Counted from the stretch's first letter, positions 50,282-60,118 are shown. The stretch is DNA of 64,000 nt from JANOMH01 sp031422295 (GCA_031422295.1 JANOQM010000082.1:35275-99274), one strand, 5' to 3'. The notes: generated from the letters alone by a model not told the origin. Translations and numbers: made by a program.

Positions 50282-51664
50282 ATGGCAAAGATCCAAAGCT
50301 TCACCTGCACAGCCTGTGGCGGCGTCCATTCCAAATGGTCCGGGCGTTGTGATGCCTGTGGCGCGTGGAATTCAATCATCGAAGAGGGGCCGTTATCGGC
50401 CGCTGGTCCTGCGTCCAAAACCTTAGGCGGCAAACGTGGATCTGCGCTGACCCTGACCGATCTGGCGACTGTGGCCGAAGCGCCGCCGCGCACAAAATCG
50501 GGGGTGGACGAATTGGACCGGGTGTTGGGCGGCGGGTTGGTTCCGGCCAGCGCCCTATTGGTCGGCGGCGATCCCGGCATCGGCAAATCGACCTTGCTGT
50601 TGCAAGCCGCCGCCCGTTTCGCCCGCAACGGGCTAAAAGTGATCTATATCACCGGCGAGGAATCCACCGCCCAGGTGCAGATGCGCGCGGCCCGGTTGGG
50701 CCTGACAGAAAGCCCGGTGAAACTGGCGTCCGAAACCAATCTGCGGGATATTCTGACGACACTTGAGGCTGAAAAGCCCGACCTTGCCATCATCGATTCG
50801 ATCCAGACCATGTGGGCCGACAATGTGGAATCGGCGCCCGGATCGGTGTCTCAGGTCCGCGCCTCGGCGCATGAATTGACCACCTTTGCCAAGCGCAAAG
50901 GCACTGCGGTCATATTGGTCGGGCATGTCACCAAAGAGGGTGCCATAGCGGGGCCCCGCGTGATTGAACATATGGTCGATACAGTCCTGTATTTCGAAGG
51001 CGAGCGTGGGCACCAGTTTCGCATCCTGCGCGCCGTGAAAAACCGCTTTGGCCCGGCGGACGAAATTGGCGTGTTCGAAATGACCGGCAAGGGGTTGGCC
51101 GAGGTGAAAAACCCCTCCGCCCTGTTCCTGTCCGAACGCGGCCAACCCGCCCCCGGATCAGTCGTTTTCGCAGGCATCGAAGGGACAAGGCCCATCCTGT
51201 GCGAAATACAGTGCCTGGTGTCCCCCGCCCCGCAAGGTCAGGCGCGCCGGTCGGTTGTGGGTTGGGACGGAGGCCGTCTGGCGATGATCCTCGCCGTGCT
51301 GGAATCGCGCTGCGGCATTCCGTTTGCGGGGCTTGATGTCTATCTGAACGTCGCGGGTGGGTTGCGGATCAACGAACCCGCCGCCGACCTTGCCGTGGCG
51401 GCGGCACTGGTTTCCGCCCGCGAAGATGTGGCTTTGTCGCCAGAATGTGTGGTTTTTGGCGAGATTAGCCTGTCTGGGGCGCTTCGGCCTGTCAGTCAGA
51501 CCGAAAATCGGTTGAAAGAAGCGCAGAAACTTGGTTTTACCACGGCAATATTGCCGCAAATGGCAAAACGTGGGGCCGCCACCAGCCTGACCTTGAAAGA
51601 GGTCGGCGATCTGGCAGGCTGTATGGCGGATTTGTTCGGGGCATCACCCGGACCAACGGATTAA
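50282..51664 (+). CDS. radA: DNA repair protein RadA
   Basis: A 460-residue RadA (Sms), a RecA-like branch migration helicase. The zinc finger has Cys9, Cys12, Cys23 and Cys26. Walker A GDPGIGKST lies at ~96-104, and the RadA-specific KNRFG motif occurs near 257. The C-terminal Lon-protease-like domain (GLDVYLNVAGGLRINEPAADL) is complete. It starts seven bases after the PqiA-like stop. Confidence 0.96.
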   Translation: MAKIQSFTCTACGGVHSKWSGRCDACGAWNSIIEEGPLSAAGPASKTLGGKRGSALTLTDLATVAEAPPRTKSGVDELDRVLGGGLVPASALLVGGDPGIGKSTLLLQAAARFARNGLKVIYITGEESTAQVQMRAARLGLTESPVKLASETNLRDILTTLEAEKPDLAIIDSIQTMWADNVESAPGSVSQVRASAHELTTFAKRKGTAVILVGHVTKEGAIAGPRVIEHMVDTVLYFEGERGHQFRILRAVKNRFGPADEIGVFEMTGKGLAEVKNPSALFLSERGQPAPGSVVFAGIEGTRPILCEIQCLVSPAPQGQARRSVVGWDGGRLAMILAVLESRCGIPFAGLDVYLNVAGGLRINEPAADLAVAAALVSAREDVALSPECVVFGEISLSGALRPVSQTENRLKEAQKLGFTTAILPQMAKRGAATSLTLKEVGDLAGCMADLFGASPGPTD

Positions 51665-51680
51665 GGGACGAAAGAACGAC

Positions 51681-52247
51681 ATGGAAGGTTTCACCCTCAT
51701 TGACGGCGTCGTGGCAGTCATCATTGTTCTGTCGGCCCTGTTGGCCTACAGCCGCGGTTTTGTGCGCGAGGCGATGGCGATTGCCGGATGGATCGGAGCC
51801 ACGGTGCTGGCGTTTATTTTCGCCGATCAGGCCGAGCCGCTGATCCGGCAAATTCCGGTCTTGGGTGATTTCATTGGCGATAGTTGCGAGTTGTCGATCA
51901 TCGCGGCCTTTGCGGCGGTATTTGCAGTAGCGCTGGTGGTGTTTTCGATCTTTACACCGCTGTTTTCATCCATCGTGCAACGCTCGGCCTTGGGCGGCGT
52001 GGATCAGGGCCTTGGGTTTCTGTTCGGTGTATTCCGCGGCATCCTGCTGGTCGCAGTGGCGTTCTTTGTCTATCAGACCGTACTGACCACCCAAGCCATA
52101 CCCATGGTCGATGACAGCCGGTCAGCTGCCGTATTTTCGCAATTGACCGGACAGATCGAGGATCGCAATCCCGAACAGGCGCTGGGCTGGATCACCACGC
52201 AATACCAGCAACTGGTCGGCGAATGCGGGGCCCCTGCGGCGCAGTGA
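51681..52247 (+). CDS. cvpA: CvpA family inner-membrane protein
   Basis: A 188-residue CvpA-type protein with four helices. LIDGVVAVIIVLSALLAYSRG with FVREAMAIAGWIGA and GGVDQGLGFLFGVFRGILL are conserved. In E. coli it neighbours purF; here it follows radA by 16 bases, and the gene on its right is convergent. The family is linked to envelope stress and colicin V production. Confidence 0.9.
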   Translation: MEGFTLIDGVVAVIIVLSALLAYSRGFVREAMAIAGWIGATVLAFIFADQAEPLIRQIPVLGDFIGDSCELSIIAAFAAVFAVALVVFSIFTPLFSSIVQRSALGGVDQGLGFLFGVFRGILLVAVAFFVYQTVLTTQAIPMVDDSRSAAVFSQLTGQIEDRNPEQALGWITTQYQQLVGECGAPAAQ

Positions 52248-52375
52248 TTGCGGGCGGGCGTTGGGCAGATTGCCGATCCCGGCCTTTTGAAGGTCTGCGA
52301 TCATGATAAAAAGCAGACGATGAACCTGAACCGCGCGCCGGGCCACCCATGCCAGCGCTGCGTGAAAAACAGATG

Positions 52376-52777
52376 CTACGCCGCCACTGCCCTGATCCGC
52401 TCGACCATCGCGCGCACCCCGTTTGACCGTTGCGCCGACAAATGGTCATGCAGGCCCAGCCGCCCCAGTTCGGCCACTGCATCGACCTTGCCCACGTCCG
52501 ACACAGCCAACCCGTTATACAGGGCGGCCAGCACGGCGATCAGCCCGCGCACGATCATCGCGTCGCTGTCGCCGTCAAATCGGAACTGGCCATTTTCAAC
52601 ATGCGGCACCAGCCAGACCTGCGACGCACAGCCATTCACCTTGGTCGCGGGCACCCGGAATGCATCATCCAGCGGGACCATAGCCTTGCCCAGTTCGATG
52701 ACATGGCGATAGCGGTCTTCCCAATCATCGAGGAATTCAAAGGTCTCGGCGATGTCTTCAAAGGCTTCGGTGGCCAT
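52376..52777 (-). CDS. sufE: SufE family cysteine desulfuration protein
   Basis: A 133-residue SufE-like protein that accepts persulfide from a SufS-type desulfurase. The active-site cysteine is Cys50 in KVNGCASQVW. FEFLDDWEDRYRHVIELGK is the typical opening and GLHDHLSAQRSNG the typical end. The start at 52777 is where homology begins. The gene stands alone; the remaining suf genes are not here. Confidence 0.92.
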   Translation of the reverse strand: MATEAFEDIAETFEFLDDWEDRYRHVIELGKAMVPLDDAFRVPATKVNGCASQVWLVPHVENGQFRFDGDSDAMIVRGLIAVLAALYNGLAVSDVGKVDAVAELGRLGLHDHLSAQRSNGVRAMVERIRAVAA

Positions 52778-52894
52778 GCGCGCTCCAGTGCTGACATCCT
52801 TGGACTTAGGGGTGCGATGGGCAAAGGTCCAGAGCACGCTTTTCAACTGCGGCAGTATGCGCTACCCCATTTGCAGATAGTGAAAGGCCCCCCG

Positions 52895-53380
52895 ATGTTG
52901 CGCCCCCTGACGATCATTTTGTGCCTTGGCCTGTTCCTGACCGGCTGTGCCCGGCTGGCGGACTCGCGGCTGAACCCGCTGAACTGGTTTGGCCGGTCGG
53001 CCCCGGTCGCCGCCACCATAGCGGATGGGCAATTGCGCCCGCTGGTGCCCGCAGGCGACGACGCCGTCATCGATACCCGCGTGCTGATTGACCAGATTAT
53101 CGAGATGCAGATCGATCCGACAACCAGCGGCGCCATTCTGCGTGCCACCGGCCTTGCCGCGACCCAAGGGTTCTACAATGCCGAACTGGTGCTGGCCGCC
53201 AGTGACAACGGCAACGTCGTCTACGATTTCCGCGTCGCCGCCCCGGACGGGTTCGAGGCGATCGGCACCGAGGCCAGCCGCCGGATTACCGTCGCACTGG
53301 AACTGTCGGCTGCGGAATTGGCCGGGATCAGGTCGGTCACGGTGCGCGGGGCGCAGAATGCGCGGGAATCGCGGCGGTAG
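52895..53380 (+). CDS. Predicted lipoprotein of unknown function
   Basis: A 161-residue protein with a lipoprotein signal (lipobox LTGC, Cys18). It is followed by a NPLNWFGRS segment typical of Rhodobacterales lipoproteins, and a C-terminal domain predicted as beta-rich. The Asp-rich RVLIDQIIEMQIDP region has no known motif. It is divergent from sufE and upstream of the RTX gene, without an obvious functional link. Confidence 0.75.
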   Translation: MLRPLTIILCLGLFLTGCARLADSRLNPLNWFGRSAPVAATIADGQLRPLVPAGDDAVIDTRVLIDQIIEMQIDPTTSGAILRATGLAATQGFYNAELVLAASDNGNVVYDFRVAAPDGFEAIGTEASRRITVALELSAAELAGIRSVTVRGAQNARESRR

Positions 53381-53512
53381 GTTTGCTGTACCGTCAGCCG
53401 TATTCTACGCAACGCAGTGTTTCCAAACCGTGTGGCGGTTTCGCCCAATTTGCCCTGATTTCGCCTTAATCCAGACTTAGCCCGGATTTGGTAGTAAAGA
53501 GGTAGGCTCCCC

Positions 53513-55138
53513 ATGACGAAAGAAATTATCGCAGGCAATCCGACAGTGACCTACTTTGCGGATAGTGGTGACAGAATTTTCTTGGCCGATGGCACGTCTC
53601 TGATAACAAATGGGCAAGATGGCATTAGGTCGCGCGCTGCTGTGCTAACCAATGTCAATCTCGTTATTGATGGTATCATCGACACCTCTGGCCCTAGTGG
53701 TAATACATTTTATGGCGTGAATATGGTTAATTCTGGGCTGGCGAGGAACATGATACGTATTGGCACTGGCGGAGAAGTGCAGGCTGATTTTGTTGCCATT
53801 CGTACGACTGGCTCGCAAACCAGTGTCCTGAATGATGGATTTATTCGGGGCTATAATGGAATTGAGCTCTCAGGAGGTGGAAACCTTGTGCGAAATTCTG
53901 GTACGATTGAATATGGCCTTACTGGAATAGGAGTAGCGTTCTCGACGACCGGACAGATGAATACAATTGTCAACTTTGGAACAATTCGTCATAGTAATGA
54001 CTTCGGCTTACCAGACATTGGCAATTTTGGAGTAAATCTATTTACCGCTAATGCGTCAATTGTAAATAGTGGCTCAATCGAAGGTGCCAACGGAATTTCA
54101 TCCAGCGGCGGCAATACCAACATCAGAAATAGTGGGATTATCGACGCAACTTCTATTGCGATCAATTTTCAATCTAGCGACAATTCAGTAAATAATTCTG
54201 GCACGATATCCACGTCTACAGGGTCGACAGCTATTCAGTTTGGATTTGGAGGCAATCAGTTCCTACAAAATAGTGGCTCAATCTCCGCTGCGGGCACTGC
54301 GGTCGCAGGCAATGTAGGAAACGTCATGAACTCAGGCGATATTGTGGGGGTAGGGACGGGTATCCTTAACCTGAGTGGTGGAGATTTTACGTTGACCAAC
54401 TCCGGCCTTATTGAAGCCGGAGGCTATGGTGTCTATGTATCTTCATTTGGAATTTCCAATTCTGCGATAATTTTAAATAATGGTACAATTAGTAGTCATC
54501 TTGACTTGGAAAGATCCGGCTTCGCGATACTATTGTCCGCCGGTACCGGACAGATTGTAAACAACGGCACTTTGCTAGGTGATATTGGATTACGGAGCGT
54601 GAGCAACACGCTTCTCAATAACGGTGTGATTGATGGAAATGTCACTACCTTTTCAGGGTCGTTGATCTACAGGTCGACAGATTCAGGATTTGTCATCGGT
54701 GATGTAAACGGCTCAGGCAGCAACGACAGTTTTCAAGGCGGCAACAACGTAGATCGGTTTTTTGGGAATAGTGGCAATGATCGGCTCAGCGGCGGCGGCG
54801 GGAATGACGTTCTAGTCGGTGGCACCGGCTACGATCTATTGGCTGGTGGTTCTGGTGCCGATATGTTTGTTTTCAGGTCAGCCACGGACATCAGCTTGGC
54901 GGGCCGCAGCGACCGCATCACCGATTTCCAAGTCTGGATCGACCATATCGACCTGTCCGCCTTTATGTCTGGCGGCGCGTTCATCGGCGGGGCGCGGTTT
55001 AACGGCATAGCGGGCGAGGTGCGCTATAACGCCACCACCGGCCAGCTGGTCGGCGACACAGACGGCGACCGGGTGTTTGACTGGTCCATGGCCCTGACAA
55101 ACAAAGCCGTTCTGACCGCCGCCGACTTCATCTTCTGA
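53513..55138 (+). CDS. RTX-type secreted calcium-binding protein with beta-helix body
   Basis: A 541-residue protein without Sec signal. Residues ~30-400 are beta-helix-like repeats rich in NSGTI/NNGTI-type steps (~20-residue spacing). Glycine-rich RTX nonapeptides follow at ~406-450 (GNSGNDRLS, GGGGNDVLV, GGTGYDLLA, GGSGADMFV). A serralysin-like C-terminus (ITDFQVWIDHIDLSAF) ends in a type I secretion signal-like ADFIF. The body is clearly AT-richer and less codon-biased than its C-terminus and its neighbours, suggesting transfer or fusion. No type I transporter gene is near. Confidence 0.85.
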   Translation: MTKEIIAGNPTVTYFADSGDRIFLADGTSLITNGQDGIRSRAAVLTNVNLVIDGIIDTSGPSGNTFYGVNMVNSGLARNMIRIGTGGEVQADFVAIRTTGSQTSVLNDGFIRGYNGIELSGGGNLVRNSGTIEYGLTGIGVAFSTTGQMNTIVNFGTIRHSNDFGLPDIGNFGVNLFTANASIVNSGSIEGANGISSSGGNTNIRNSGIIDATSIAINFQSSDNSVNNSGTISTSTGSTAIQFGFGGNQFLQNSGSISAAGTAVAGNVGNVMNSGDIVGVGTGILNLSGGDFTLTNSGLIEAGGYGVYVSSFGISNSAIILNNGTISSHLDLERSGFAILLSAGTGQIVNNGTLLGDIGLRSVSNTLLNNGVIDGNVTTFSGSLIYRSTDSGFVIGDVNGSGSNDSFQGGNNVDRFFGNSGNDRLSGGGGNDVLVGGTGYDLLAGGSGADMFVFRSATDISLAGRSDRITDFQVWIDHIDLSAFMSGGAFIGGARFNGIAGEVRYNATTGQLVGDTDGDRVFDWSMALTNKAVLTAADFIF

Positions 55139-55141
55139 GGA

Positions 55142-56299
55142 TTACAGCCGGATCACCTTGACCTCATTGCCCATCGCCGTCAGCGCAATCTCGCCTTTGC
55201 ACAGCCGCAGCGCGTCATCGCCGAACGCCTCGAACCGCCAGCCGTGCAGGGTGGGCAGGTCGCGTTCGCCCGCCGCAATTGCATCCAGATCGGCGGCAGA
55301 GGCGATCAGTTTGGCGGCGACCCCCAGACTTTCTGATTTCGCCTTGAGCAGGACGCGCAGCAGATCGGCCAAGGCAGGATTAACCTGCAACTGGTCACGC
55401 TCCCGTTCGGGTTTGGGCAGTTTATCGGCGGGGGTTTCCAGCGCGGTCTTGACCGCCGCCAGTATACCGTCCGCAATATCGCCACGCCGCCCTTCGCGCA
55501 GCAACAGGCGGGACCGGCCCAGATCAGCCTCGGTCAGGGGTTTGGTCGAGGCCAGTTCGACCAATGCGTCGTCTTTGTAAACCCGGCTGCGCGGGATATC
55601 CTTGGTCTGGGCATAGACTTCACGAAACCGGGCCAGTTCGCGCACCACCGCCAGAAATTTGCCCGAACTGGTGCGCGTCTTGACCCGCATCCACGCCTCA
55701 TCAGGGTCGACCCGGTAGGTGGCGGGATCATTCAGCACAGCCATTTCCTCGGCCACCCAGCGTTCCCGGCCCGATTTTGCCAGCCGGGCGGCCAGATATT
55801 CATACACCAGCCGCAGATGCGTGACATCGGCCAGCGCATAAACCATCTGCGCCTCGGACAGGGGTCTGCGGGTCCAGTCGGTAAAGCGCGATGATTTATC
55901 CACCTCGGCCTTGGCGATTTTGCGCACCAGTGTCTCATACCCGGCCTGTTCGCCAAAGCCGCAGACCATGGCAGCGACCTGAGTATCAAACAGCGGGGCC
56001 GGGATCACACCCGCATCGACAAAGAAAATCTCAAGATCCTGCCGGGCGGCGTGGAATACTTTGACCACGTTTGGATTGCGAAACAGCGCATAGACAGGTT
56101 CCAGCGACAGCCCCTCGACCAGCGGATCGATCAGCGCGGCAGAGCTGTCATCATGCCCCGGATACGCCAGTTGCAGCAGGCATAACTTGGAATAATAGGT
56201 GCGTTCGCGCAGAAATTCAGTGTCGACCGTCACATAAGGATGCGTTGCGGCAATGGCACAAAAGGCGGCCAGTCCTTCCGTCGTCGTAATGATATTCAT
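55142..56299 (-). CDS. rnd: Ribonuclease D
   Basis: A 385-residue 3'-5' exoribonuclease trimming tRNA precursors. DEDD motifs are seen: VTVDTEFLRE at ~25, the FHAARQDLEIFF segment at ~95, and ALADVTHLRLVYEYL at ~160. HRDC domains follow. The ATG at 56299 is preferred over a TTG two codons before. It ends three bases from the convergent RTX gene stop. Confidence 0.94.
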   Translation of the reverse strand: MNIITTTEGLAAFCAIAATHPYVTVDTEFLRERTYYSKLCLLQLAYPGHDDSSAALIDPLVEGLSLEPVYALFRNPNVVKVFHAARQDLEIFFVDAGVIPAPLFDTQVAAMVCGFGEQAGYETLVRKIAKAEVDKSSRFTDWTRRPLSEAQMVYALADVTHLRLVYEYLAARLAKSGRERWVAEEMAVLNDPATYRVDPDEAWMRVKTRTSSGKFLAVVRELARFREVYAQTKDIPRSRVYKDDALVELASTKPLTEADLGRSRLLLREGRRGDIADGILAAVKTALETPADKLPKPERERDQLQVNPALADLLRVLLKAKSESLGVAAKLIASAADLDAIAAGERDLPTLHGWRFEAFGDDALRLCKGEIALTAMGNEVKVIRL

Positions 56300-56384
56300 G
56301 CACAACCGTTTTCAACGCGTGACTGGCACTATGCCCTTGCGGTTTCATAGGCGATCCGGGGCCGGATGAAAAGGCGAATGGGCT

Positions 56385-56978
56385 TCAGGGCAGGAATACC
56401 GGGGTCCGGTCGCCTGCCGCGAACCGGCGCAGTACAGCCGGGTACAGCACATGTTCCAGCGACAATATCCGTGCGGCCAGACTGCCCGGCGTATCGCCGG
56501 GTTGAACGGCCAACCGCGCCTGCCCCAATATTGGGCCCCCGTCCAGAACCGGGGTGACTTCATGCACCGTGCAGCCGTGTTCCGTATCACCTGCCGCCAA
56601 TACTGCAGCATGGGTATGCAGACCGGGATATTTTGGCAGCAGCGATGGGTGGATGTTCAGCATGCGCCCCTGCCAGCGGTCAACAAAGGCAGGCGTCAGA
56701 ATGCGCATGAACCCGGCGTGACAGATAATATCAGGGGCGCTGGCCAGAAGGTGCCCGTGCAATTCCGCCTCAAATGCCGCACGATCTTTGCCATACCCCC
56801 GGTGGTCAGTGACCGCCGTGGCAATCCCCAGCGCCTGCGCCTTGGCAAGACCGCCCGCATCCGGCACATTGGAAAACACCAGCACCGGCCGCGCCGGGTG
56901 ATCCCCGGTCATCGATTGTGCCAGCGCCAGCATGTTCGACCCACCGCCCGAAATCAGGATGGCAACCCGCAAGGTCAC
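56385..56978 (-). CDS. purN: Phosphoribosylglycinamide formyltransferase (GAR transformylase)
   Basis: A 197-residue folate-dependent enzyme of purine synthesis. SGGGSNMLALA binds phosphate; HAGFMRILTPAFV, the catalytic NIHPSLLPKYPGLHTH and the HEVTPVLDGGPILGQ Asp are intact. The GTG start overlaps the purM stop as GTGA, so the frame further upstream is not used. Confidence 0.95.
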   Translation of the reverse strand: MTLRVAILISGGGSNMLALAQSMTGDHPARPVLVFSNVPDAGGLAKAQALGIATAVTDHRGYGKDRAAFEAELHGHLLASAPDIICHAGFMRILTPAFVDRWQGRMLNIHPSLLPKYPGLHTHAAVLAAGDTEHGCTVHEVTPVLDGGPILGQARLAVQPGDTPGSLAARILSLEHVLYPAVLRRFAAGDRTPVFLP

Positions 56979-58018
56979 ACCAGACGCCCGCTGTAGGCAA
57001 CCCCCTGCCCCATAGTCACATGACCCAACTGGCAAACAGTTTCACCCTGCGCGGTCAGCAAGGCCGCGATGGCCTCAGCCCGGTCTGCGGCCACCACAAC
57101 AACCATTCCGATCCCGGCGTTAAATGTCTTTAGCATTTCCGCCTGCTGCATCCCGCCCGCCTGCGCCAGCCAGCGAAACACCGGTGGCAGGGTCCATGCA
57201 TTCAGGTCAATCTGTGCGCCCAGCCCGTCTGGCAACACGCGCGGCAGGTTTTCGGTCAGACCGCCGCCGGTGATATGGGCCAAAGCATGCACGCCGCCTG
57301 CCCGGATCGCCGCCAGCACCTGCCGGACATACAGTCGGGTCGGGGTCAGCAGGGCCACACCCAGCGGCCCGTCCGAAAATGGCGACGGCGCATCCCAGCC
57401 GAGCCCGCCGAGTTCGGCCACCTTGCGGACCAGCGAATAGCCGTTCGAATGCACGCCGTCCGACGCCAGCCCCAGCAGCACATCGCCCGCCACCACGCCG
57501 CGCGGCAGATCACCGCCCCGTTCCATTGCGCCCACGGCAAAGCCCGCAAGATCGAAATCATCGCCATGATACATGCCCGGCATTTCCGCAGTCTCGCCGC
57601 CGACCAACGCACAGCCTGAGGTGGCACATCCGACGGCAATACCGTTGATAATCCGTGTGGCCTGATCGACATTCAGCTTGCCGGTGGCAAAATAATCCAG
57701 AAATAACAGCGGCTCGGCCCCCTGACAAACCAGATCATTGACGCACATGGCAACCAGATCAATCCCGATCGTATCCAGGTGGCCGGTATCAATAGCAATG
57801 CGCAGCTTGGTGCCGACACCGTCGGTCGCGGCCACCAGAATCGGATCAAGGTAGCCCGCCGCGCGCAGATCGAACAGCGCACCAAACCCACCCAGCCCGC
57901 TCATCACACCGGGGCGGCGGGTGGCGGCGGCGGCAGGTTTGATTCGGTCCACCAGCGCATTGCCGGCATCAATATCAACGCCCGCTTGGGCATATGTTAA
58001 TCCGTTATGCTGCGCCAT
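56975..58018 (-). CDS. purM: Phosphoribosylformylglycinamidine cyclo-ligase (AIR synthetase)
   Basis: A 347-residue ATP-dependent enzyme acting next to PurN in purine synthesis. YAQAGVDIDAGN is the family opening; TDGVGTKLRIA, CVNDLVCQGAEPLLFLDY and GGETAEMPGMY are conserved. It overlaps purN by four bases, a common pairing. Confidence 0.96.
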   Translation of the reverse strand: MAQHNGLTYAQAGVDIDAGNALVDRIKPAAAATRRPGVMSGLGGFGALFDLRAAGYLDPILVAATDGVGTKLRIAIDTGHLDTIGIDLVAMCVNDLVCQGAEPLLFLDYFATGKLNVDQATRIINGIAVGCATSGCALVGGETAEMPGMYHGDDFDLAGFAVGAMERGGDLPRGVVAGDVLLGLASDGVHSNGYSLVRKVAELGGLGWDAPSPFSDGPLGVALLTPTRLYVRQVLAAIRAGGVHALAHITGGGLTENLPRVLPDGLGAQIDLNAWTLPPVFRWLAQAGGMQQAEMLKTFNAGIGMVVVVAADRAEAIAALLTAQGETVCQLGHVTMGQGVAYSGRLV

Positions 58019-58081
58019 AATCCCTGCCCCCCTGCGGTCATGCGGGGCGGATATATCATCCGGCCGCAGTCAACAACCGGG

Positions 58082-58570
58082 TCAGGCTTTGGCTTTGGCG
58101 GAAAGTCGTTCGGCTTGCTTCGACCCTTGGCGCGCGCCGGTGCTAAAACTGAACCGCAACGCGAGCCACAAAAACACCGACACGCTACCAAATATGGCGA
58201 AAAACACACCAGCATCCGGGCCATTGATCAGATCGGACAAAGGCGGAATACTTAGTTGCTCTCCGGCAAAGCTGGCAATCACGACAACAAGAACAACCAT
58301 CATGACAACAGTCACAATCAGGAAGACAAGCGACGCGCGCCACGCATGACCATTCGACGGCCTCGTTCCTGCCAGCTTGAAATAGCGCTGCCCAGCAAAC
58401 ATCGCCGCCAGAACAGGTGCCAACCAACCAACCGACCCGATACTCTCTGCGCCGACCCCCGCAAACATCATCAAGGCCAGAACGACGATATTCATCACCA
58501 TGGCAATAAGAATGAATCCTGCGATGTAGGTAATCGTCGACGAAACAATGCTTGGGTCGGAATTTGTCAT
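58082..58570 (-). CDS. Four-helix membrane protein of unknown function (possibly ABZJ_00895 family)
   Basis: A 162-residue membrane protein with four predicted helices (~12-35, ~45-65, ~85-110, ~125-150) and a basic, Lys/Arg-rich C-terminal tail. A YFKLAGTRPSNGHAWR loop sits between helices two and three. The layout resembles the ABZJ_00895 family, but this is from memory. AAGGTG precedes ATG 58570. It is 63 bases upstream of purM on the same strand. Confidence 0.65.
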   Translation of the reverse strand: MTNSDPSIVSSTITYIAGFILIAMVMNIVVLALMMFAGVGAESIGSVGWLAPVLAAMFAGQRYFKLAGTRPSNGHAWRASLVFLIVTVVMMVVLVVVIASFAGEQLSIPPLSDLINGPDAGVFFAIFGSVSVFLWLALRFSFSTGARQGSKQAERLSAKAKA

Positions 58571-58689
58571 GTCGCACCTTTTTTGGATAGTTGGGTTGTG
58601 ACGGCATACAGCCTGTATCGTGCTCAAATGACAAGTCAGTTCAGTGTCGTATTGACAGCCCTGCCGAAGGTGTTAGGCAACATCTTGCC

Positions 58690-58765
58690 GGGCCTGTAGC
58701 TCAATGGTTAGAGCAGAGCGCTCATAACGCTTTGGTTGGGGGTTCGAGTCCCTCCGGGCCTACCA
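58690..58765 (+). tRNA. tRNA with CAU anticodon, likely tRNA-Ile2 (lysidine type)
   Basis: A 76-base cloverleaf with encoded CCA. The acceptor pairs GGGCCTG with CGGGCCT, D-arm GCTC/GAGC, anticodon loop CTCATAA, and GGTTCGA T-loop. The body resembles bacterial tRNA-Ile2, whose CAU is changed to lysidine-AU by TilS. Elongator tRNA-Met is the alternative. Confidence 0.85.
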
Positions 58766-58774
58766 AACCACCAT

Positions 58775-60118
58775 TTACCGGGCCAGCACGATATCCGCCT
58801 TTAGCCCGCCCAGCCGGGTGCTGTCGCCCAGCCGCAAAACACCGCCATGGGCCCGGGCAATATCGGCAACAATGGCAAGGCCCAGCCCGACACCGCTGCC
58901 CATATCCTGATTGCGGGCCGGATCGAGGCGGGTGAACGGGCGCACTGCCTCTTCCCGACGGTCAGCGGGAATACCGGGGCCGTCATCTTCGACCGAGATT
59001 CGGATCATCTTGTCGCTGATCGCCAGGGACACCTCGGCGCAGGTGCCATAGCGCAGGGCATTGCCGATCAGGTTTTCGGTCGCCCGCCGGATTGCGTGGG
59101 GGCGCAGCGGCACCAGCTTCATCTCCGGATCAATCGCCGGATGGTCAACCAGAACCGCCTTCTGCCCGATCCGGACCGCATCAGTGATAACCTGCCGGAT
59201 CAGGGTCAGTGGATCGGTCAGGATCAGCGCATCTTCGGCGTCGCCGCGGGCAAAATCCAGGAATGCATCCAGCAAATGTTGCATATCATCCACATCACGC
59301 AGCAGCGGGGCGGCCTCGGCCTCGTCGATCAGGGACAGGCCCAGCCGCAGCCGGGTCAAGGGGGTGCGCAGATCATGGCTGACGCCTGACAGCATCATCG
59401 TGCGGCTTTGGGATTGCCGCTCGATCCGGGCGCGCATGTCCAGAAACGCGGCTCCGGCGGCACGCACCTCACTGGCGCCAGCGGGCGCGTAAGGCACGAC
59501 GCGGCCCTTGCCAAATTCCGCCGCCGCCGCTGCCATGCGCTTGATCGGGCGCAATTGGTTACGCAGAAAACTGAACGCAATCAAGGTCATGAACAGGCCC
59601 AATACGACCATCAACACCAGCAACTGATGCGGGTTCGAGGCCGAAACTCGCGTTCTGTCAAACCCGACAGCCAACACCCCCAGCGGCAATTCCAGCCAAA
59701 GTTCGACCCGGCGTTGATTGGTCAGATTGATCGCCAGCACGGGGTCCAGTTCGGCGCGCAAAGTTTCGGTCACAACCCGGCCGGTCAGGTCAAAAGCATT
59801 GCGCTGGTCCAACCCCGGGCTGACCTGTCCTGCAGCAGACGGGTCGACGAATGCAGCGTCAATCCGCAGCGGCGCACCATAAGTTTTAGCCGCAATACTT
59901 GCGCCCGCCAGATCGGGTGCTGCCCCGATCTGGTCCAGCATGAAATCAAGGTCAATCAGGACCGACCGGGTCATCTGCCGGGTGACCTCGTTGAAATGGC
60001 GCTGAATAAACGCGACCGATATGACCAGTTGCACGGAAATCACCGGCAAGAGCAAAATCAGGGCCGCCCGCCCATACAGGCCCCGCGGCATCAGCGTTTT
60101 CAGCCATTGGAAAAACAT
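58775..60118 (-). CDS. EnvZ-like sensor histidine kinase
   Basis: A 447-residue kinase with two membrane helices (~12-35 and ~165-190) flanking a ~130-residue periplasmic domain. A HAMP segment follows. The H-box SHDLRTPLTRLRLGL has His248; the N-box is ENLIGNALRYG, then DDGPGI and GVGLGLAIV. This is the EnvZ/OsmY-sensing type. The usual ompR partner gene is not adjacent. It is divergent from the following metallo-hydrolase gene. Confidence 0.9.
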   Translation of the reverse strand: MFFQWLKTLMPRGLYGRAALILLLPVISVQLVISVAFIQRHFNEVTRQMTRSVLIDLDFMLDQIGAAPDLAGASIAAKTYGAPLRIDAAFVDPSAAGQVSPGLDQRNAFDLTGRVVTETLRAELDPVLAINLTNQRRVELWLELPLGVLAVGFDRTRVSASNPHQLLVLMVVLGLFMTLIAFSFLRNQLRPIKRMAAAAAEFGKGRVVPYAPAGASEVRAAGAAFLDMRARIERQSQSRTMMLSGVSHDLRTPLTRLRLGLSLIDEAEAAPLLRDVDDMQHLLDAFLDFARGDAEDALILTDPLTLIRQVITDAVRIGQKAVLVDHPAIDPEMKLVPLRPHAIRRATENLIGNALRYGTCAEVSLAISDKMIRISVEDDGPGIPADRREEAVRPFTRLDPARNQDMGSGVGLGLAIVADIARAHGGVLRLGDSTRLGGLKADIVLAR

